From Akkermansia muciniphila (GTDB lineage Bacteria > Verrucomicrobiota > Verrucomicrobiia > Verrucomicrobiales > Akkermansiaceae), in NCBI GenBank assembly GCA_947624785.1, contig CANQLV010000009.1:85029-149028 (forward strand): 64,000 nt of DNA, written 5' to 3'. Each line of letters starts with the position of its first letter. The first letter of the stretch is position 1. Shown here in pieces: positions 42,040 to 52,123 of this stretch. Made by a program: the position numbers and the translations under genes. The notes under the pieces are model-generated. The model was not told the DNA's origin. It made no database searches and saw only the letters and a list, made by a program, of their open reading frames with translations.

Positions 42040-43242
42040 CTAGCCCAGGCGGGCCTCAAAATCTTCATAAGTAAAGCGGCGCACCGTCTCCACGGAGCCG
42101 TCCTTCCTCTGGACGGCGATGTCCGGGTGGCGCACGCCGTTGAAAAACGTGGTCTTCACCATCGTATAATGCGCCATGTCGTCAAACACGAGTTCGTCAC
42201 CTGCCGCCAGGGGCTCCGCAAAGGAATAATCCCCTATCCGGTCTCCCGCCAGGCACGTGGGCGCGCCCAGGCGGTATGTATGGGAGCCCTCCCCGGCGTT
42301 CCCCGCCAGCGCGTAGATCTCCCCGTCCATCTGCACGGCGGGCTGCCGCGCGGAACGGTGGGAGGCGTCCCGGACAATCTGGAACACGTCCGGGCGGTAG
42401 GGCATTTCCAGTGTGTCCGGCATGTGGGCGGACGCGGAAACATCCAGAATGGCGTGCTCCACCCCTTCCGAGGAAAAAATATCCAGCACCCTGCACCGCA
42501 ATACTCCGGTATGGATGGCAGCGGCTTCTCCCGGCTCCAGCCAAACCTCCACGCCGTAGCGTTCTCGAATGCGGCGGACGAGCTCCGCCAGCAGCTTCCG
42601 GTCATAGCCGGGCTTGGTAATCCAATGGCCCCCGCCCATGTTCAGCCACGTCATCTCCGGACGGGACAGGATATGGCCGAAGTGCCGTTCCACCGCGCCC
42701 AGCGTAACCGCCAGGTCATCCGCGCCCTGCTCGCACAAGGTATGGAAATGAAGGCCGGAAATGCCGGTCAAATCCGCACCCTGCATCACGTCCGGTGTAA
42801 TGCCCAGGCGGGAGCCGGGCGCGCAGGGGTCATAGATGGGCGTGTGGCCGGTGGAAAACCGGGGATTGACGCGCAAGCCGCACTTCAGCTCCCCGGAAAG
42901 GAAACGGGGGTGCCGCATCACCTCCCCCCGGAAGCGGCTCCACTGCGTCAGGCTGTTAAAATCAAGGTGGTCGGAAATCTCCGCCAGCTCCGCTATTTCT
43001 TCCGGAGCATAGCCCGGAGAATAGGTCAGCACATGCTTCCCGAACCTTCTCCGGGCCAGCCGCGCCTCCCACAGGCCGGACGCGCAGCAGCCGTCCAGCC
43101 AGGGGGACAGGACATCAAAGCAGGGCCAGCAGGAAAAACCTTTCAGAGCCAGCACGACACGGCATCCGGCAGCATCCGCCACATCCCTCAGGGTAAGGGC
43201 GTTGCGTTCCAGGGCAGACTCGCTGATGACGAAGGCGGACAT
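42040..43242 (-). CDS. nspC: Carboxynorspermidine/carboxyspermidine decarboxylase NspC
   Basis: 400 residues. The PLP lysine is in VVLALKGFS; LKCGLRVNPRFS, GLHFHTLCEQ, LNMGGGHWITKPGYD and LEPGEA are conserved blocks of the alanine-racemase-fold decarboxylases acting on carboxy(nor)spermidine. It would form spermidine by the non-SAM route. The partner carboxyspermidine dehydrogenase was not found in the window. First gene of the pair with speA. Confidence 0.94.
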   Translation of the reverse strand: MSAFVISESALERNALTLRDVADAAGCRVVLALKGFSCWPCFDVLSPWLDGCCASGLWEARLARRRFGKHVLTYSPGYAPEEIAELAEISDHLDFNSLTQWSRFRGEVMRHPRFLSGELKCGLRVNPRFSTGHTPIYDPCAPGSRLGITPDVMQGADLTGISGLHFHTLCEQGADDLAVTLGAVERHFGHILSRPEMTWLNMGGGHWITKPGYDRKLLAELVRRIRERYGVEVWLEPGEAAAIHTGVLRCRVLDIFSSEGVEHAILDVSASAHMPDTLEMPYRPDVFQIVRDASHRSARQPAVQMDGEIYALAGNAGEGSHTYRLGAPTCLAGDRIGDYSFAEPLAAGDELVFDDMAHYTMVKTTFFNGVRHPDIAVQRKDGSVETVRRFTYEDFEARLG

Positions 43243-43466
43243 AAAGCAACGACAACCTAAGCGATTCAGAACGATTTGCGAGAAAAATTTGAGTAATTTA
43301 CCATCATACCTTCAAGGCGCCGCGCACAAGAGCCTTCCGCCGCGCCCGCGCGGTTCCCCCCATCAAACGGAAACGTCAAAAAACGCCACAAATCGGCACT
43401 TCCTGCATTCTTTTCCTTGAAATGGGATGTGTTTTCCTCTTTTATAACGTAACCATTGCGATTGCC
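43243..43466. other. Divergent promoter region between nspC and a lipoprotein gene
   Basis: 224 bases. No riboswitch or clear operator was recognised. Confidence 0.4.
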
Positions 43467-44210
43467 ATGACTAACATTCATCCCTTAACCACTGCAGCAG
43501 CCTGCATCCTGACCGCCGGAGCAGCGCTCTTCACCAGCTCCTGCCAACCTACCTCTCCGGAGAGCTACGCCCGCCAATTCGCTACCGCCCAGCACGTTTC
43601 CGTGCACGGGTACAACGGCCGTGAAACGCTGACCACCAGGGTTTACGCTGACTGGGGCGGCATGCCGGCCAATGCGCGCCGCGCCATGGAGGAATACATC
43701 AAGGGAGCCGAATGGAAAACGATGGACTACATCCGCCCGCAGTACTTCATCCAGGTGGACCGCTCCTTCTGGGCGATCTGCATTGACAATGACGGCAACC
43801 TGGTGGGCATCATTCCCTTCCGCAATGGCAGGGACGCCCGCAAGATGTCCGTCAACAACCACTTCAAGATGCTGGTCAACACGACGGACCGCGCTCCGGC
43901 CCTGGGCTATGCCATCCTGAAAAACCTGGCCTATGCGGACGGCCTCCGCGTCAGCACCCGCAAAGCTGACGGCCTGGAAACGCCCGTTCCGGTGCCCCCC
44001 GCCGTGAAGGTGGTTGTTCCTCCCAAGGAAACCGCTCCGGCTGCCGCCCCTGCCGCCAAGCCTGCCGCAGCTCCCGCTGCTGAACCCGGCACGACGGAGG
44101 AAACACCTGCGGAAGACGCTACCGGAACGGAAGAAACTCCCGCCGCGGACAATGCTGCTGAAGGCGGCGACGCCACGGCGACGGATGACGCCGTTTCCGA
44201 CGACTTTTAA
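43467..44210 (+). CDS. Putative lipoprotein with Pro/Ala/Glu-rich C-terminus
   Basis: 247 residues from the ATG at 43467. A hydrophobic start followed by LFTSSCQPTS resembles a lipobox with the lipidated cysteine near residue 26. A globular part (about 30-160) contains WAICIDNDGNLVGIIPFRNG and is not recognised. The last 80 or so residues are low complexity, rich in Ala, Pro, Glu and Thr, and probably a disordered spacer. A strong terminator follows, so it appears monocistronic. A start at 43422 would disrupt the signal sequence. Confidence 0.75.
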   Translation: MTNIHPLTTAAACILTAGAALFTSSCQPTSPESYARQFATAQHVSVHGYNGRETLTTRVYADWGGMPANARRAMEEYIKGAEWKTMDYIRPQYFIQVDRSFWAICIDNDGNLVGIIPFRNGRDARKMSVNNHFKMLVNTTDRAPALGYAILKNLAYADGLRVSTRKADGLETPVPVPPAVKVVVPPKETAPAAAPAAKPAAAPAAEPGTTEETPAEDATGTEETPAADNAAEGGDATATDDAVSDDF

Positions 44211-44258
44211 AATACCCTCCCCTTCCGGGGATAGTATCTGCCAACATGTCAAACCAGG

Positions 44259-44296
44259 GCTGTCCCGCAGGAAAAATCCTGCGGGACAGCTTTTTT
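44259..44296 (+). terminator. Terminator of the lipoprotein gene
   Basis: Perfect 13-bp stem GCTGTCCCGCAGG / CCTGCGGGACAGC with a short A-rich loop, then six T residues (44291-44296). Confidence 0.96.
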
Positions 44297-44569
44297 AACG
44301 CTTCCCGGGCATCCCGTTTCAGGGAATACCCCGGACCTCAAAGGGAGGGAGGGGAAAAGTCATTTCCCCGCGTTCCTTTCATGGAGGAGGGAGAGGAAAA
44401 CGGCTTCCCTTGAAAAAACGTCCTCATGAACCGGACAGGCGGGAATACCCCCTCATCACGCCTCTCTCTTCAAACAAACGGCAGCGACTCCATCCAGCCG
44501 GCACGCTTCCCTTCCCGGCAGAAACGGAACTTCCGGAACACGGGCGTAAAAACACGCCGCGCCTACAGG

Positions 44570-44615
44570 AAAAAAGCATGCCTCCCTCCCCATATCCGGG
44601 AACCGGGAGGCATGC
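44570..44615 (-). terminator. Terminator of the sulfatase gene
   Basis: Stem GCATGCCTCCC (44576-44586) / GGGAGGCATGC (44605-44615), followed on the minus strand by T residues (44575-44570). The stretch 44297-44569 between this and the plus-strand terminator holds no recognised gene. Confidence 0.88.
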
Positions 44616-44649
44616 CAACAGCCAAATGAAAAAACACCGCTGAGGGAAG

Positions 44650-46338
44650 TTACTTCTTGGCGCTTTTTACCTCATCAGGCCAGGGGACCACACTGCCCGC
44701 AGGGGCGCCCAGCGCATTATCCTTCTTATAAGTAGGCATCAGGGCCTTCCTTTCCCGGAGCAGCTTGCCCATCATGGAAGCCATTTCCTTCACTCTCTTC
44801 AGTTCTGCGGAAGCCAGATTCTTCTTTTCGCTGATATCCTTCCGCAGATTGTACAATTCAAAACTCTGGTCCCCGTGGCGGTAAATCAACTTCCAGTCTC
44901 CCCGGCGCAGTGCGGTGGAAGAGCCGTACTGCCGCGCCTCGCGGCTCCCTTCCCCCCAGTTGTTGGGCTGGTGGAACAGAAGGGGGCGGTCGGCGGGGAA
45001 GCGCGCCCCTTTCAGCAGGGGTACCAGGCTGAGGCCGTCCAGCTTCTGCGGCGTCTTCAAATTCCTGCATCCCGCCATATCCAGCAGCGTGGGCAGAAAA
45101 TCGTCAATGATGACCGGCACGGAGCACCGGGAACCTCCCTTGGTGACGCCCGGCCAAGAAACGATCATCGGCTCGCGAATGCCGCCCTCCATGCAGCCTC
45201 CCTTGCCGAAGGCAAGCGGATAATTGGAATCCACGTTGCCAAGCCTTCCGGAAATGGCCAGACCTCCATTGTCCGACATGAACACCAGCACTGTATTTTT
45301 ATCCAGATTGTTATCTTTCAGGTACTTCATGACATCCCCCAGGCTCTTGTCCATCCCTTCGATCAGGCCGGAGTAATGTTTTTCCCTCGGGGACCACGGG
45401 TGGCCGTCCTGCGGGTCCTTGTAGGCATCCGCAAACCTCTTGTCATAGGCGCGTTCATCCAGCGGGGCATGAAGGGCATACTGGGCCAGGTAGAGGTAGA
45501 AGGGCTTGCCCGCTTCCTTGGGATTGTTCCTGATGGCGTCCAGCCTCTTGATGGCCTCCTGGGTCAGCGCCTCCGTCAGGAACACGTCGTCCTGGTAATA
45601 ATTATTCTCGTCCAGTCCGCGCACATGGTTGAATCCCGTTCCGTAATGCTTGGCTCCACGGTAATCCGCCGGATGCCCGATTTCCGTACCGGCAATATTG
45701 TAGTCAAACCCCATGTTCAGCGGGTTGGAGCCCGGCGTTCCCTGCGTGCCGAAATGGGCCTTCCCGCAGTGTACCGTCACGTAGCCGCACTTTTTCAGCA
45801 GCTGGGGCAGCGTGGCCGCCGTGGCAAAGGGGCGGGTCATGTTGTAGTGCATATCCTCCCCGGAAATGGGGCGCTTCGTCACTCCCTTGGCGGGCGTTCC
45901 GAGCGGTTGAAGGCCGTTGAGGGCCCAGTCAGGCGGCTGGAGATTCTTGTTATTCTGGTCTGTCGTCTGGTTTTGCTGCCTGACCCAGTTGGTCACGCGA
46001 TGCCGGGCCGGATTCATGCCGGACATCAGGCTCACACGCGACGGCGTGCAGAGGGGGTGCGCATAGGCATCCGTAAACGTCATGCCCTGGGAGGCCAGCT
46101 TCTCCATGTTCGGCGTGCGGTAACGCTTGTTCAGGAAAGTCTTCACGGGCTGGCCCTGTTCATCCGTCCAGAACGGCAGGGACGTATCCTGCCAGCCCAT
46201 GTCATCCACCAGGAACACAATGATATTGGGTTTTCCACCGGAAGGGGGCTGGGCGTCAGGCCGGGCATGGGAAACGCCCGGCAGGGAGAGGAAGCCGCAA
46301 GCGGCGGACAAAAGGCAGGCAGTGAACTTCATGGTCAT
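44650..46338 (-). CDS. Secreted sulfatase (formylglycine type)
   Basis: 562 residues with a signal peptide ([19 protein letters not shown]). [14 protein letters not shown] contains the metal-binding Asp pair. [14 protein letters not shown] is the CxPSR motif in which Cys97 becomes formylglycine. [13 protein letters not shown] and [20 protein letters not shown] are later sulfatase blocks. Cys-type maturation requires a formylglycine-generating or anaerobic sulfatase-maturating enzyme, not seen here. The enzyme would remove sulfate from mucin or glycosaminoglycan sugars (inference). It is a single-gene unit with its own terminator. Confidence 0.95.
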   Translation of the reverse strand: MTMKFTACLLSAACGFLSLPGVSHARPDAQPPSGGKPNIIVFLVDDMGWQDTSLPFWTDEQGQPVKTFLNKRYRTPNMEKLASQGMTFTDAYAHPLCTPSRVSLMSGMNPARHRVTNWVRQQNQTTDQNNKNLQPPDWALNGLQPLGTPAKGVTKRPISGEDMHYNMTRPFATAATLPQLLKKCGYVTVHCGKAHFGTQGTPGSNPLNMGFDYNIAGTEIGHPADYRGAKHYGTGFNHVRGLDENNYYQDDVFLTEALTQEAIKRLDAIRNNPKEAGKPFYLYLAQYALHAPLDERAYDKRFADAYKDPQDGHPWSPREKHYSGLIEGMDKSLGDVMKYLKDNNLDKNTVLVFMSDNGGLAISGRLGNVDSNYPLAFGKGGCMEGGIREPMIVSWPGVTKGGSRCSVPVIIDDFLPTLLDMAGCRNLKTPQKLDGLSLVPLLKGARFPADRPLLFHQPNNWGEGSREARQYGSSTALRRGDWKLIYRHGDQSFELYNLRKDISEKKNLASAELKRVKEMASMMGKLLRERKALMPTYKKDNALGAPAGSVVPWPDEVKSAKK

Positions 46339-46514
46339 TATTATTTATATGGTCAGCAAAATCCTTTCAACCTAAAAATACGCACAAGCAACCTCTGGTC
46401 TTTCCTCTTTTTTCCGGAAAAAGGCATCATCCTCCGGGAAGCGGCGGAAACGCTTTTGCGCCACCGGGTTTAGGCTTGATTGGCCAGCGGGCGGAGTATA
46501 CATTCCTCCTCATC
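46339..46514. other. Divergent promoter region between the sulfatase gene and leuS
   Basis: 176 bases, no clear promoter pair or leader element assigned. Confidence 0.35.
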
Positions 46515-49088
46515 ATGTCCGAGCGCAAGAAACCATATCCCTTTGACGTTTTTGAACCCAAATGGCAGCAGATCTGGGACGAAAGGAAAACCTTTAAAGT
46601 AAGCAATCCCGGAGAAGAGGGCTTTGACGCGTCCAAACCCAAATACTACGTTCTGGACATGTTCCCCTACCCCAGCGGCGCGGGCCTGCACGTGGGCCAT
46701 CCGGAAGGGTATACCGCCACGGACATCGTGGCGCGCTTCAAGCGCATGAACGGCTTCAACGTCCTTCACCCCATGGGGTGGGACTCCTTCGGCCTTCCCG
46801 CGGAGCAATACGCCATCAAGACCGGGCAGCACCCCTCCGTCACCACCTTCCGGAACATTGACAACTTCCGCCGCCAGCTCAAGATGCTGGGCTTCTCCTA
46901 TGACTGGGACCGGGAAATAGCCACCACGGACCACGAATACGTGCGCTGGACGCAGTGGATCTTCCTCCAGCTTTACAACTCCTACTACAACAGGGAACTG
47001 AAAAAGGCGCGCCCCGTCTCCGAACTGGAGGAACAGGGGCTGAGCCGGGAGGAAATCGACCAGCGCCGCCTGGCCTACGTGGCGGAAGCGGCCGTCAACT
47101 GGTCCCCGGACCTGGGCACCGTCCTTGCCAACGAGGAAGTGGAGGAATGGAAATCCAAGGGCCACCGGGTGGAACGCCGCCCCCTGCGCCAGTGGATGCT
47201 GCGCATCACGGACTACGCGGAACGCCTCATTGACGAACTGGAGCCCCTGGACTGGCCGGAATCCATCAAACTGCTCCAACGCAACTGGATAGGCAAATCT
47301 GAAGGGGCTGAAGTGGACTTCACCCTGGACGGGGAAACCATCACCGTTTACACCACCAGGCCGGACACCCTCTTTGGAGCCACCTACATGGTTCTCTCCC
47401 CGGAACACCCGCTGGTGGACACCATCACCACGCCGGAACGGAAAGACGCCGTGGAACGGTACCGCGCCCAGTGCGCCTCCAAGAGTGATCTGGAACGCAC
47501 GGACCTCTCCAAGGAAAAAACGGGCGTCTTCACCGGGGCCTATGCCGTCAACCCCGCCAACGGGGAACAGGTTCCCGTCTGGATTGCTGATTATGTGCTG
47601 ATGGGCTACGGCACGGGAGCCATCATGGCCGTTCCGGCCCATGACGAACGCGACTTCGCCTTCGCCCAGGTATTCGGCCTTCCCATTCTCCAGGTGGTCC
47701 AGCCCCCCAGTGAGGACATTGACTGGCGCGGCTTCTGCGGTTATGAAGGCGCCAGCGTGAACTCCGGCTTCCTGACCGGACTGCCCACTCCGGAAGCCAA
47801 GGAAAAAATGATCCTCTGGCTGGAGGAAAACGGCAAGGGCCGCCGCAAGGTAAACTACAAGCTCCGCGACTGGCTCTTCTCCCGCCAGCGCTACTGGGGG
47901 GAACCCTTCCCCATCATCTGGGAAGACGGCCGCCACCGCGCCCTGCTGGAAAGCGAACTCCCCGTGCTCCAGCCCGATCTGGACGACTTCGCCCCCACGG
48001 GCGACCCCCGCGGCCCGCTGGTCAGGGCCACGGAATGGATCGCGTACACTCCCACGGCCCATCGTGAAACAAACACCATGCCCCAGTGGGCCGGTTCCTG
48101 CTGGTATTACCTGCGCTACCTGGACCCGGAAAACACGGAACGCTTCGTCAGCCGTGAGGCGGAACAATACTGGATGGGCTCCTCCGGCAACCCCGGAGGC
48201 GTGGACCTGTACGTGGGCGGCACGGAACACGCCGTGCTCCACCTGCTCTACGCCCGCTTCTGGCACAAGGTCCTCTTTGACCTGGGCTGCCTCAGCACCA
48301 ACGAGCCCTTCCAGAAACTCGTCAACCAGGGCCTGATCCTGGGGGAAGACGGCCAGAAAATGTCCAAGTCCCGCGGCAACGTCGTCAACCCGGACGACAT
48401 CGTCCGCGAATACGGAGCGGACTCCCTGCGCATGTATGAAATGTTCATGGGCCCCCTCAAGGACGTGAAGCCCTGGGCCACCAAGGGCGTGGAGGGAATC
48501 TCCCGCTTCCTGGCCCGCGTCTGGCGCGTGGCCTTCCGGGAAAACCAGGAAGGCGAATGGGAAATCAACCCCAAGCTGGCGGCGGACGCTCCGGAAGCCG
48601 ACGTGCTCCCCGTACGCAAGGAACTGCACAAAACCATCAGGAAAGTGACGGAAGACATCAATGACATGTCCTTCAACACCGCCATCGCCAAAATGATGGA
48701 ATGCACCAACGCCATGACCTCCGCGGACATGGTGGACGTGCAGGACTATGACACCTTCCTGACGCTGCTGAACCCCTTTGCCCCCCACCTCACGGAAGAA
48801 ATCCACAGCCGCCTGCAGGCGAAATTCCCCGCCTTGGGAAAAACGCAGCTCTGCCAGAAAAACTGGCCCGTCTGGGAGGAAGCCCTGCTGGTGGAAAACA
48901 CCATTCCCATGGTCATCCAGGTAAACGGCAAGCTGCGGGACAAGCTGGAAGTGCCCAAGGACATCTCCCGGGAAGACCTGGAAAAGCTGGCCCTGGCCTC
49001 CGCCAAGGTAAAAATCTTCCTGGATGGCGTCACCGTGCGCAAGGTGATTGTCGTGCCCGGCCGCCTGGTCAACATCGTAGCCAACTGA
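46515..49088 (+). CDS. leuS: Leucyl-tRNA synthetase
   Basis: 857 residues from the ATG at 46515. The HIGH-type site is in [20 protein letters not shown], the CP1 editing domain contains [21 protein letters not shown], and the KMSKS loop is [17 protein letters not shown]. The anticodon-binding and C-terminal domains are present and the length is normal. It charges tRNA-Leu, one copy of which lies in this window. rpe follows after 23 nt, so the two may be cotranscribed. An in-frame extension to 46476 is not family-like. Confidence 0.97.
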   Translation: MSERKKPYPFDVFEPKWQQIWDERKTFKVSNPGEEGFDASKPKYYVLDMFPYPSGAGLHVGHPEGYTATDIVARFKRMNGFNVLHPMGWDSFGLPAEQYAIKTGQHPSVTTFRNIDNFRRQLKMLGFSYDWDREIATTDHEYVRWTQWIFLQLYNSYYNRELKKARPVSELEEQGLSREEIDQRRLAYVAEAAVNWSPDLGTVLANEEVEEWKSKGHRVERRPLRQWMLRITDYAERLIDELEPLDWPESIKLLQRNWIGKSEGAEVDFTLDGETITVYTTRPDTLFGATYMVLSPEHPLVDTITTPERKDAVERYRAQCASKSDLERTDLSKEKTGVFTGAYAVNPANGEQVPVWIADYVLMGYGTGAIMAVPAHDERDFAFAQVFGLPILQVVQPPSEDIDWRGFCGYEGASVNSGFLTGLPTPEAKEKMILWLEENGKGRRKVNYKLRDWLFSRQRYWGEPFPIIWEDGRHRALLESELPVLQPDLDDFAPTGDPRGPLVRATEWIAYTPTAHRETNTMPQWAGSCWYYLRYLDPENTERFVSREAEQYWMGSSGNPGGVDLYVGGTEHAVLHLLYARFWHKVLFDLGCLSTNEPFQKLVNQGLILGEDGQKMSKSRGNVVNPDDIVREYGADSLRMYEMFMGPLKDVKPWATKGVEGISRFLARVWRVAFRENQEGEWEINPKLAADAPEADVLPVRKELHKTIRKVTEDINDMSFNTAIAKMMECTNAMTSADMVDVQDYDTFLTLLNPFAPHLTEEIHSRLQAKFPALGKTQLCQKNWPVWEEALLVENTIPMVIQVNGKLRDKLEVPKDISREDLEKLALASAKVKIFLDGVTVRKVIVVPGRLVNIVAN

Positions 49089-49111
49089 CACCCCGGAAAG
49101 ACTCTGCCATC

Positions 49112-49765
49112 ATGACCATGATCGCCCCGTCCCTGCTGGCCGCCGACTTCTCCCGCATCGGGGAGGAAGCGCGCCGCGCCTTTGATTCCGGAGCCGACTG
49201 GCTGCACCTGGACATCATGGACGGCCACTTTGTGGACAACATCTCCTTCGGCCCGGAAATCTGCGCCGCCGTCAGAAAAGCGGTGGGGCCGGACCGTTTT
49301 CTGGATGCCCACCTGATGATTGAACGGCCGGACCACTACTTTGACCGCTTTGTCAAAGCGGGCGTCAACCTCATCTGCTTCCATGTGGAGCTGGGAGACC
49401 ACCACTACATCCGCGATACCCTCAGGCGCATCCGGAAAGCCGGAGTGAAAAACGGTCTGGCCGTCAACCCGGCCACGCCCTTTGACGCCGTCGTTCCCTA
49501 CCTGGGGGAAATAGACCTGCTGCTGGTCATGTCCGTGGTACCGGGCTTCGGCGGACAATCCTTCATGCCCTCCGTGCTGGACAAGGTGGAAAAAGCCGCG
49601 GAATGGCGCACGGAACACCAGGCGGAATTCCTAATCCAGATGGACGGAGGAATAGGCAAAAACAATGCCGCGCAGTGCGCCCTGGCGGGAGCGGACGTGC
49701 TGGTAGCGGGCTCCTCCACCTTCAAGGCTCCGGACATGGCCCGCGCCATTGCGGAAATGAAATAG
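49112..49765 (+). CDS. rpe: Ribulose-phosphate 3-epimerase
   Basis: 217 residues, full TIM barrel. IAPSLLAADFS, WLHLDIMDGHFVDNISFGP with metal ligands, FHVELGDHH, VMSVVPGFGGQSF and IQMDGGI are diagnostic. It interconverts ribulose 5-phosphate and xylulose 5-phosphate in the pentose phosphate pathway. It lies 23 nt after leuS. Confidence 0.97.
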   Translation: MTMIAPSLLAADFSRIGEEARRAFDSGADWLHLDIMDGHFVDNISFGPEICAAVRKAVGPDRFLDAHLMIERPDHYFDRFVKAGVNLICFHVELGDHHYIRDTLRRIRKAGVKNGLAVNPATPFDAVVPYLGEIDLLLVMSVVPGFGGQSFMPSVLDKVEKAAEWRTEHQAEFLIQMDGGIGKNNAAQCALAGADVLVAGSSTFKAPDMARAIAEMK

Positions 49766-49806
49766 CCTGCGGACGGCCTTTCGCCTGCCCGCTATTCCGG
49801 AAAATC

Positions 49807-49839
49807 AAAAAATCCGGCATTCCCGAGGGGAGTGCCGGA
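49807..49839 (-). terminator. Terminator between rpe and the PEP-CTERM gene
   Basis: Stem TCCGGCATTCCC (49813-49824) / GGGGAGTGCCGGA (49827-49839) with one mismatch. On the minus strand a T-run follows (49812-49807); on the plus strand TCTTTCTC follows, so it may serve both convergent genes. Confidence 0.85.
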
Positions 49840-49865
49840 CTCTTTCTCATTCATGGTTCTGTTGA

Positions 49866-50552
49866 TCAGGCCCTGCGGCGGCGCATCAGCAGTGCGGCCA
49901 GTCCAAGCAGGCCGAGGGAAGCGGAAGCCGGTTCCGGCACGGCGGCCAGCGTCACTTCCGCCCTCAACGCCGGCCCCCATCCGCCGCTCTGCGTACTGGT
50001 AAACCCTGCGTTTGAATATACACTCCCGACAACCGCGCCATCATTCTCCTTGCCAAGCCTCAATCTGGCGGGGGAAAAACCCACGTCAGCCCAACTCGCG
50101 GCATCTGAAATCCGCGTCGTCGTAAAAGCCACGTAATAAGTCACGCCGCTATCAAGCTGCAAATTATCGAACACGGCCTTCTCCCAGGAAGCAGCCCCGT
50201 CTCCGGCGCCATCTCCGGCCATGTCAATGGTAGTCGTGGACTGCCCCACGAACGTTGTTCCGTCCTTGGTGGCGGCGGAGGAAAAAATCGTCACGTACAG
50301 GCCGTCGGTGGCATCCGCCCTGTTCGTCGCCTTGGCAATATCCAGCGATTGCAGGAACACCGTGGAATTCGGGGAAATCTCTTCCCCGGAAGAAAGAAGC
50401 ATGTGGTCCAGGTCAAAGGAAAAACCGTAATAGGTCCCGTATCCCCCGGAAGTCAGGGTGGAAGGATCGTCTTTGGTCGTCGTGCTCAACACAGTAGCCG
50501 CCTGGGCCGTTGCCAGTCCGGCCAGAACACCAAGAATACATAGGCACTTCAT
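49866..50552 (-). CDS. PEP-CTERM sorting-domain protein
   Basis: 228 residues from the ATG at 50552, beginning with a signal peptide (MKCLCILGVLAGLATAQA). The C-terminus AAVPEPASASLGLLGLAALLMRRRRA is a PEP-CTERM tripartite signal: Pro-Glu-Pro motif, hydrophobic helix and Arg cluster, given here by its parts VPEP, LGLLGLAALL and RRRR. Proteins with this tail are processed by an exosortase and exported. The mature part (YYGFSFDLDHML, SGVTYYVAFTTTR) looks like a beta-sandwich of unknown role. No exosortase gene lies in the window. Confidence 0.88.
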   Translation of the reverse strand: MKCLCILGVLAGLATAQAATVLSTTTKDDPSTLTSGGYGTYYGFSFDLDHMLLSSGEEISPNSTVFLQSLDIAKATNRADATDGLYVTIFSSAATKDGTTFVGQSTTTIDMAGDGAGDGAASWEKAVFDNLQLDSGVTYYVAFTTTRISDAASWADVGFSPARLRLGKENDGAVVGSVYSNAGFTSTQSGGWGPALRAEVTLAAVPEPASASLGLLGLAALLMRRRRA

Positions 50553-50700
50553 AAATTTATTCTTATTAATGGGTGAAATACGGAATGGAACCCGTTGCCC
50601 AAGGAAATAGCGGATTATGAATCCGGTAAAGGTCTTACAGCCTGGAAAAACTGTCCTTCGCCAGGCTCCGGCTTGACTGGAAAAAACTCCAAATGGACAT
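50553..50700. other. Leader of the PEP-CTERM gene
   Basis: No gene recognised; adjoins the structured repeats. Confidence 0.3.
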
Positions 50701-50808
50701 TCCATCAACATTTCCCACATTCCCTTTTCACGGCCGCATATCGCCTGGTAGTCCAGAGCCTCCCGGCTCTGATGGATGCCCTCACCGGAATGCCGTGACG
50801 GCTATTAA
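50701..50808. repeat. Structured intergenic repeat, copy A
   Basis: Imperfect direct copy of 50896-51000. Outer arms TCCATCA (50701-50707) and TGATGGA (50770-50776) enclose an inner hairpin CAGAGC (50754-50759) / GCTCTG (50766-50771). It ends in GGCTATTAA. Both copies lie in the gap between two minus-strand genes. Confidence 0.75.
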
Positions 50809-50895
50809 AAAAACTTCCGCTATGCTCCAGAAAGAGTTTCAACAACAAAAAGCGGGAACCTGCCGCTTTCAGGCTCCAGTGCCGCAAAGCCACAC

Positions 50896-51000
50896 TCCAT
50901 CAACACTTCCACCGTCCCCTTTCACTGCCGCATATCTCCCGGGAGCCAGGGCCTCCCGCCCTGATGGAGGCCGCCGCCGAAGCGTAAAGACGGTTATTAA
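50896..51000. repeat. Structured intergenic repeat, copy B
   Basis: Outer arms TCCATCA (50896-50902) / TGATGGA (50962-50968) and inner hairpin CAGGGC (50947-50952) / GCCCTG (50958-50963). Compared with copy A, one inner base pair changed from A-T to G-C on both sides, preserving the stem. Ends in GGTTATTAA. Confidence 0.75.
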
Positions 51001-51166
51001 CCATTACTGGAACGGAAAGAAAGCCCACTACATCAGGAACACCCTCTGACAATTCCCTGATATTGACAACTCAATTTTCCGAAAACCTTTTTCTTTCAAT
51101 TTTGTAGGCTTGACTCCGGATTCATAATCCGGAGGCATCATGCCCGCACCCTTTCCCGGACCGCAG
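51001..51166. other. Intergenic stretch after phosphatidylserine decarboxylase
   Basis: AT-rich, no feature recognised other than the short inverted motif TCCGGATTCATAATCCGGA near 51116-51134, a possible weak hairpin. Confidence 0.35.
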
Positions 51167-52063
51167 CTACTCCGCAGAGACGCCCATCATATCTCCCTGA
51201 CGGGCAAACAATTCCATGCCTTCCGCCGTCTTTTCCAGCAGGTCGGGAGCCAGGCGTATCCTGCCCGGTTCAAAAAAGCACATCACCGTGGAGCCTCCAA
51301 AGGCAAAATATCCCTTCTCTCCCCCTCTTGCGGCGGGAACGTCCGGAACATACGTCTCCTCAATCAATCCCACCCCGGTGGCGCCCACCTCCAGCATGGC
51401 GACCTGTCCCCATAACTCCGACCGGACCAGGGTCAGATTCCTCTTGTTGGTCCATAGCCACGCCAGCCGGCGGCGCAGGCAGTATGGAGACACGCTCGCC
51501 AGCGGACCGCCCAGCCTCGTCCACGGACCGGGAACTCCGGACACCGGAAAATGAAAACGGTGGTAATCCGTGGGGCACAGGCGCGACAAAACGACGGCGC
51601 CTTCCGCATACCGTCCGGCCAGCGCTTCACTCCCCAGAAGGGAGGGCAGGTCAAAACTCTGCCCCTTCACGAAAACGCCCTTGATTCGGTCAGCGCGTTC
51701 CCAGCCCATGTGCCGGGCGTCCGCGGGAAAAACTGCCGTATCCTCCCCTCCGGACAAAGGGCGTGCGCCCGGTTTCAGTCGGCGGTAGAAAAAATCGTTG
51801 AAATGCCTGAACTCTCCCACCCCCTTGAGAGAATCCTCCATATTGATGCCGTACTCCCTCACAAAGGCGGGAATGGAACGCGCGCTGGAAGGCCGGTTCT
51901 TCAGCCACCCCAGCAGGGCGGAAAACACGCCGCGCTTGATCAGGACGTGCAGAGCCGCCCGGCCCGTAGAAGTGCCGTAAATCCATTGCAGGTACTTCTC
52001 CCCCAGCACCTGTTCCCGTTCTTCCCTGCCCGTGTAGCGGTTGTAATAGCGTATGCCCTCCAT
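51167..52063 (-). CDS. psd: Phosphatidylserine decarboxylase proenzyme
   Basis: 298 residues. HFNDFFYRRLKPGARP is a typical early block, LCPTDYHRFHFPV contains the catalytic-triad His, and the self-cleavage site is FGGSTVMCFF with Ser258, which would become the pyruvoyl group. The usual LGST is GGST here. The enzyme forms phosphatidylethanolamine at the membrane. Length fits the eukaryote-like/type II bacterial group. It is downstream of a Sel1-repeat gene on the same strand, 60 nt apart. Confidence 0.93.
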   Translation of the reverse strand: MEGIRYYNRYTGREEREQVLGEKYLQWIYGTSTGRAALHVLIKRGVFSALLGWLKNRPSSARSIPAFVREYGINMEDSLKGVGEFRHFNDFFYRRLKPGARPLSGGEDTAVFPADARHMGWERADRIKGVFVKGQSFDLPSLLGSEALAGRYAEGAVVLSRLCPTDYHRFHFPVSGVPGPWTRLGGPLASVSPYCLRRRLAWLWTNKRNLTLVRSELWGQVAMLEVGATGVGLIEETYVPDVPAARGGEKGYFAFGGSTVMCFFEPGRIRLAPDLLEKTAEGMELFARQGDMMGVSAE

Positions 52064-52123
52064 GAAACGCCTAGAGTGTCGTCCGCTCGCTTATTTGTCC
52101 AGCCGAAAGAGGCACGCCGCTTC

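Noticed and set aside
43266..43481. A 71-codon minus-strand frame in the nspC/lipoprotein gap
   Set aside because: It overlaps the lipoprotein start and lacks recognisable features.
44297..44569. Short frames between the two convergent terminators
   Set aside because: Flanked by terminators pointing in, with no ribosome site and no conserved pattern.
46470..49091. An 873-codon open frame on the minus strand opposite leuS
   Set aside because: It is antisense to leuS over its full length; its length reflects GC-rich codon bias and it has no recognisable domains.
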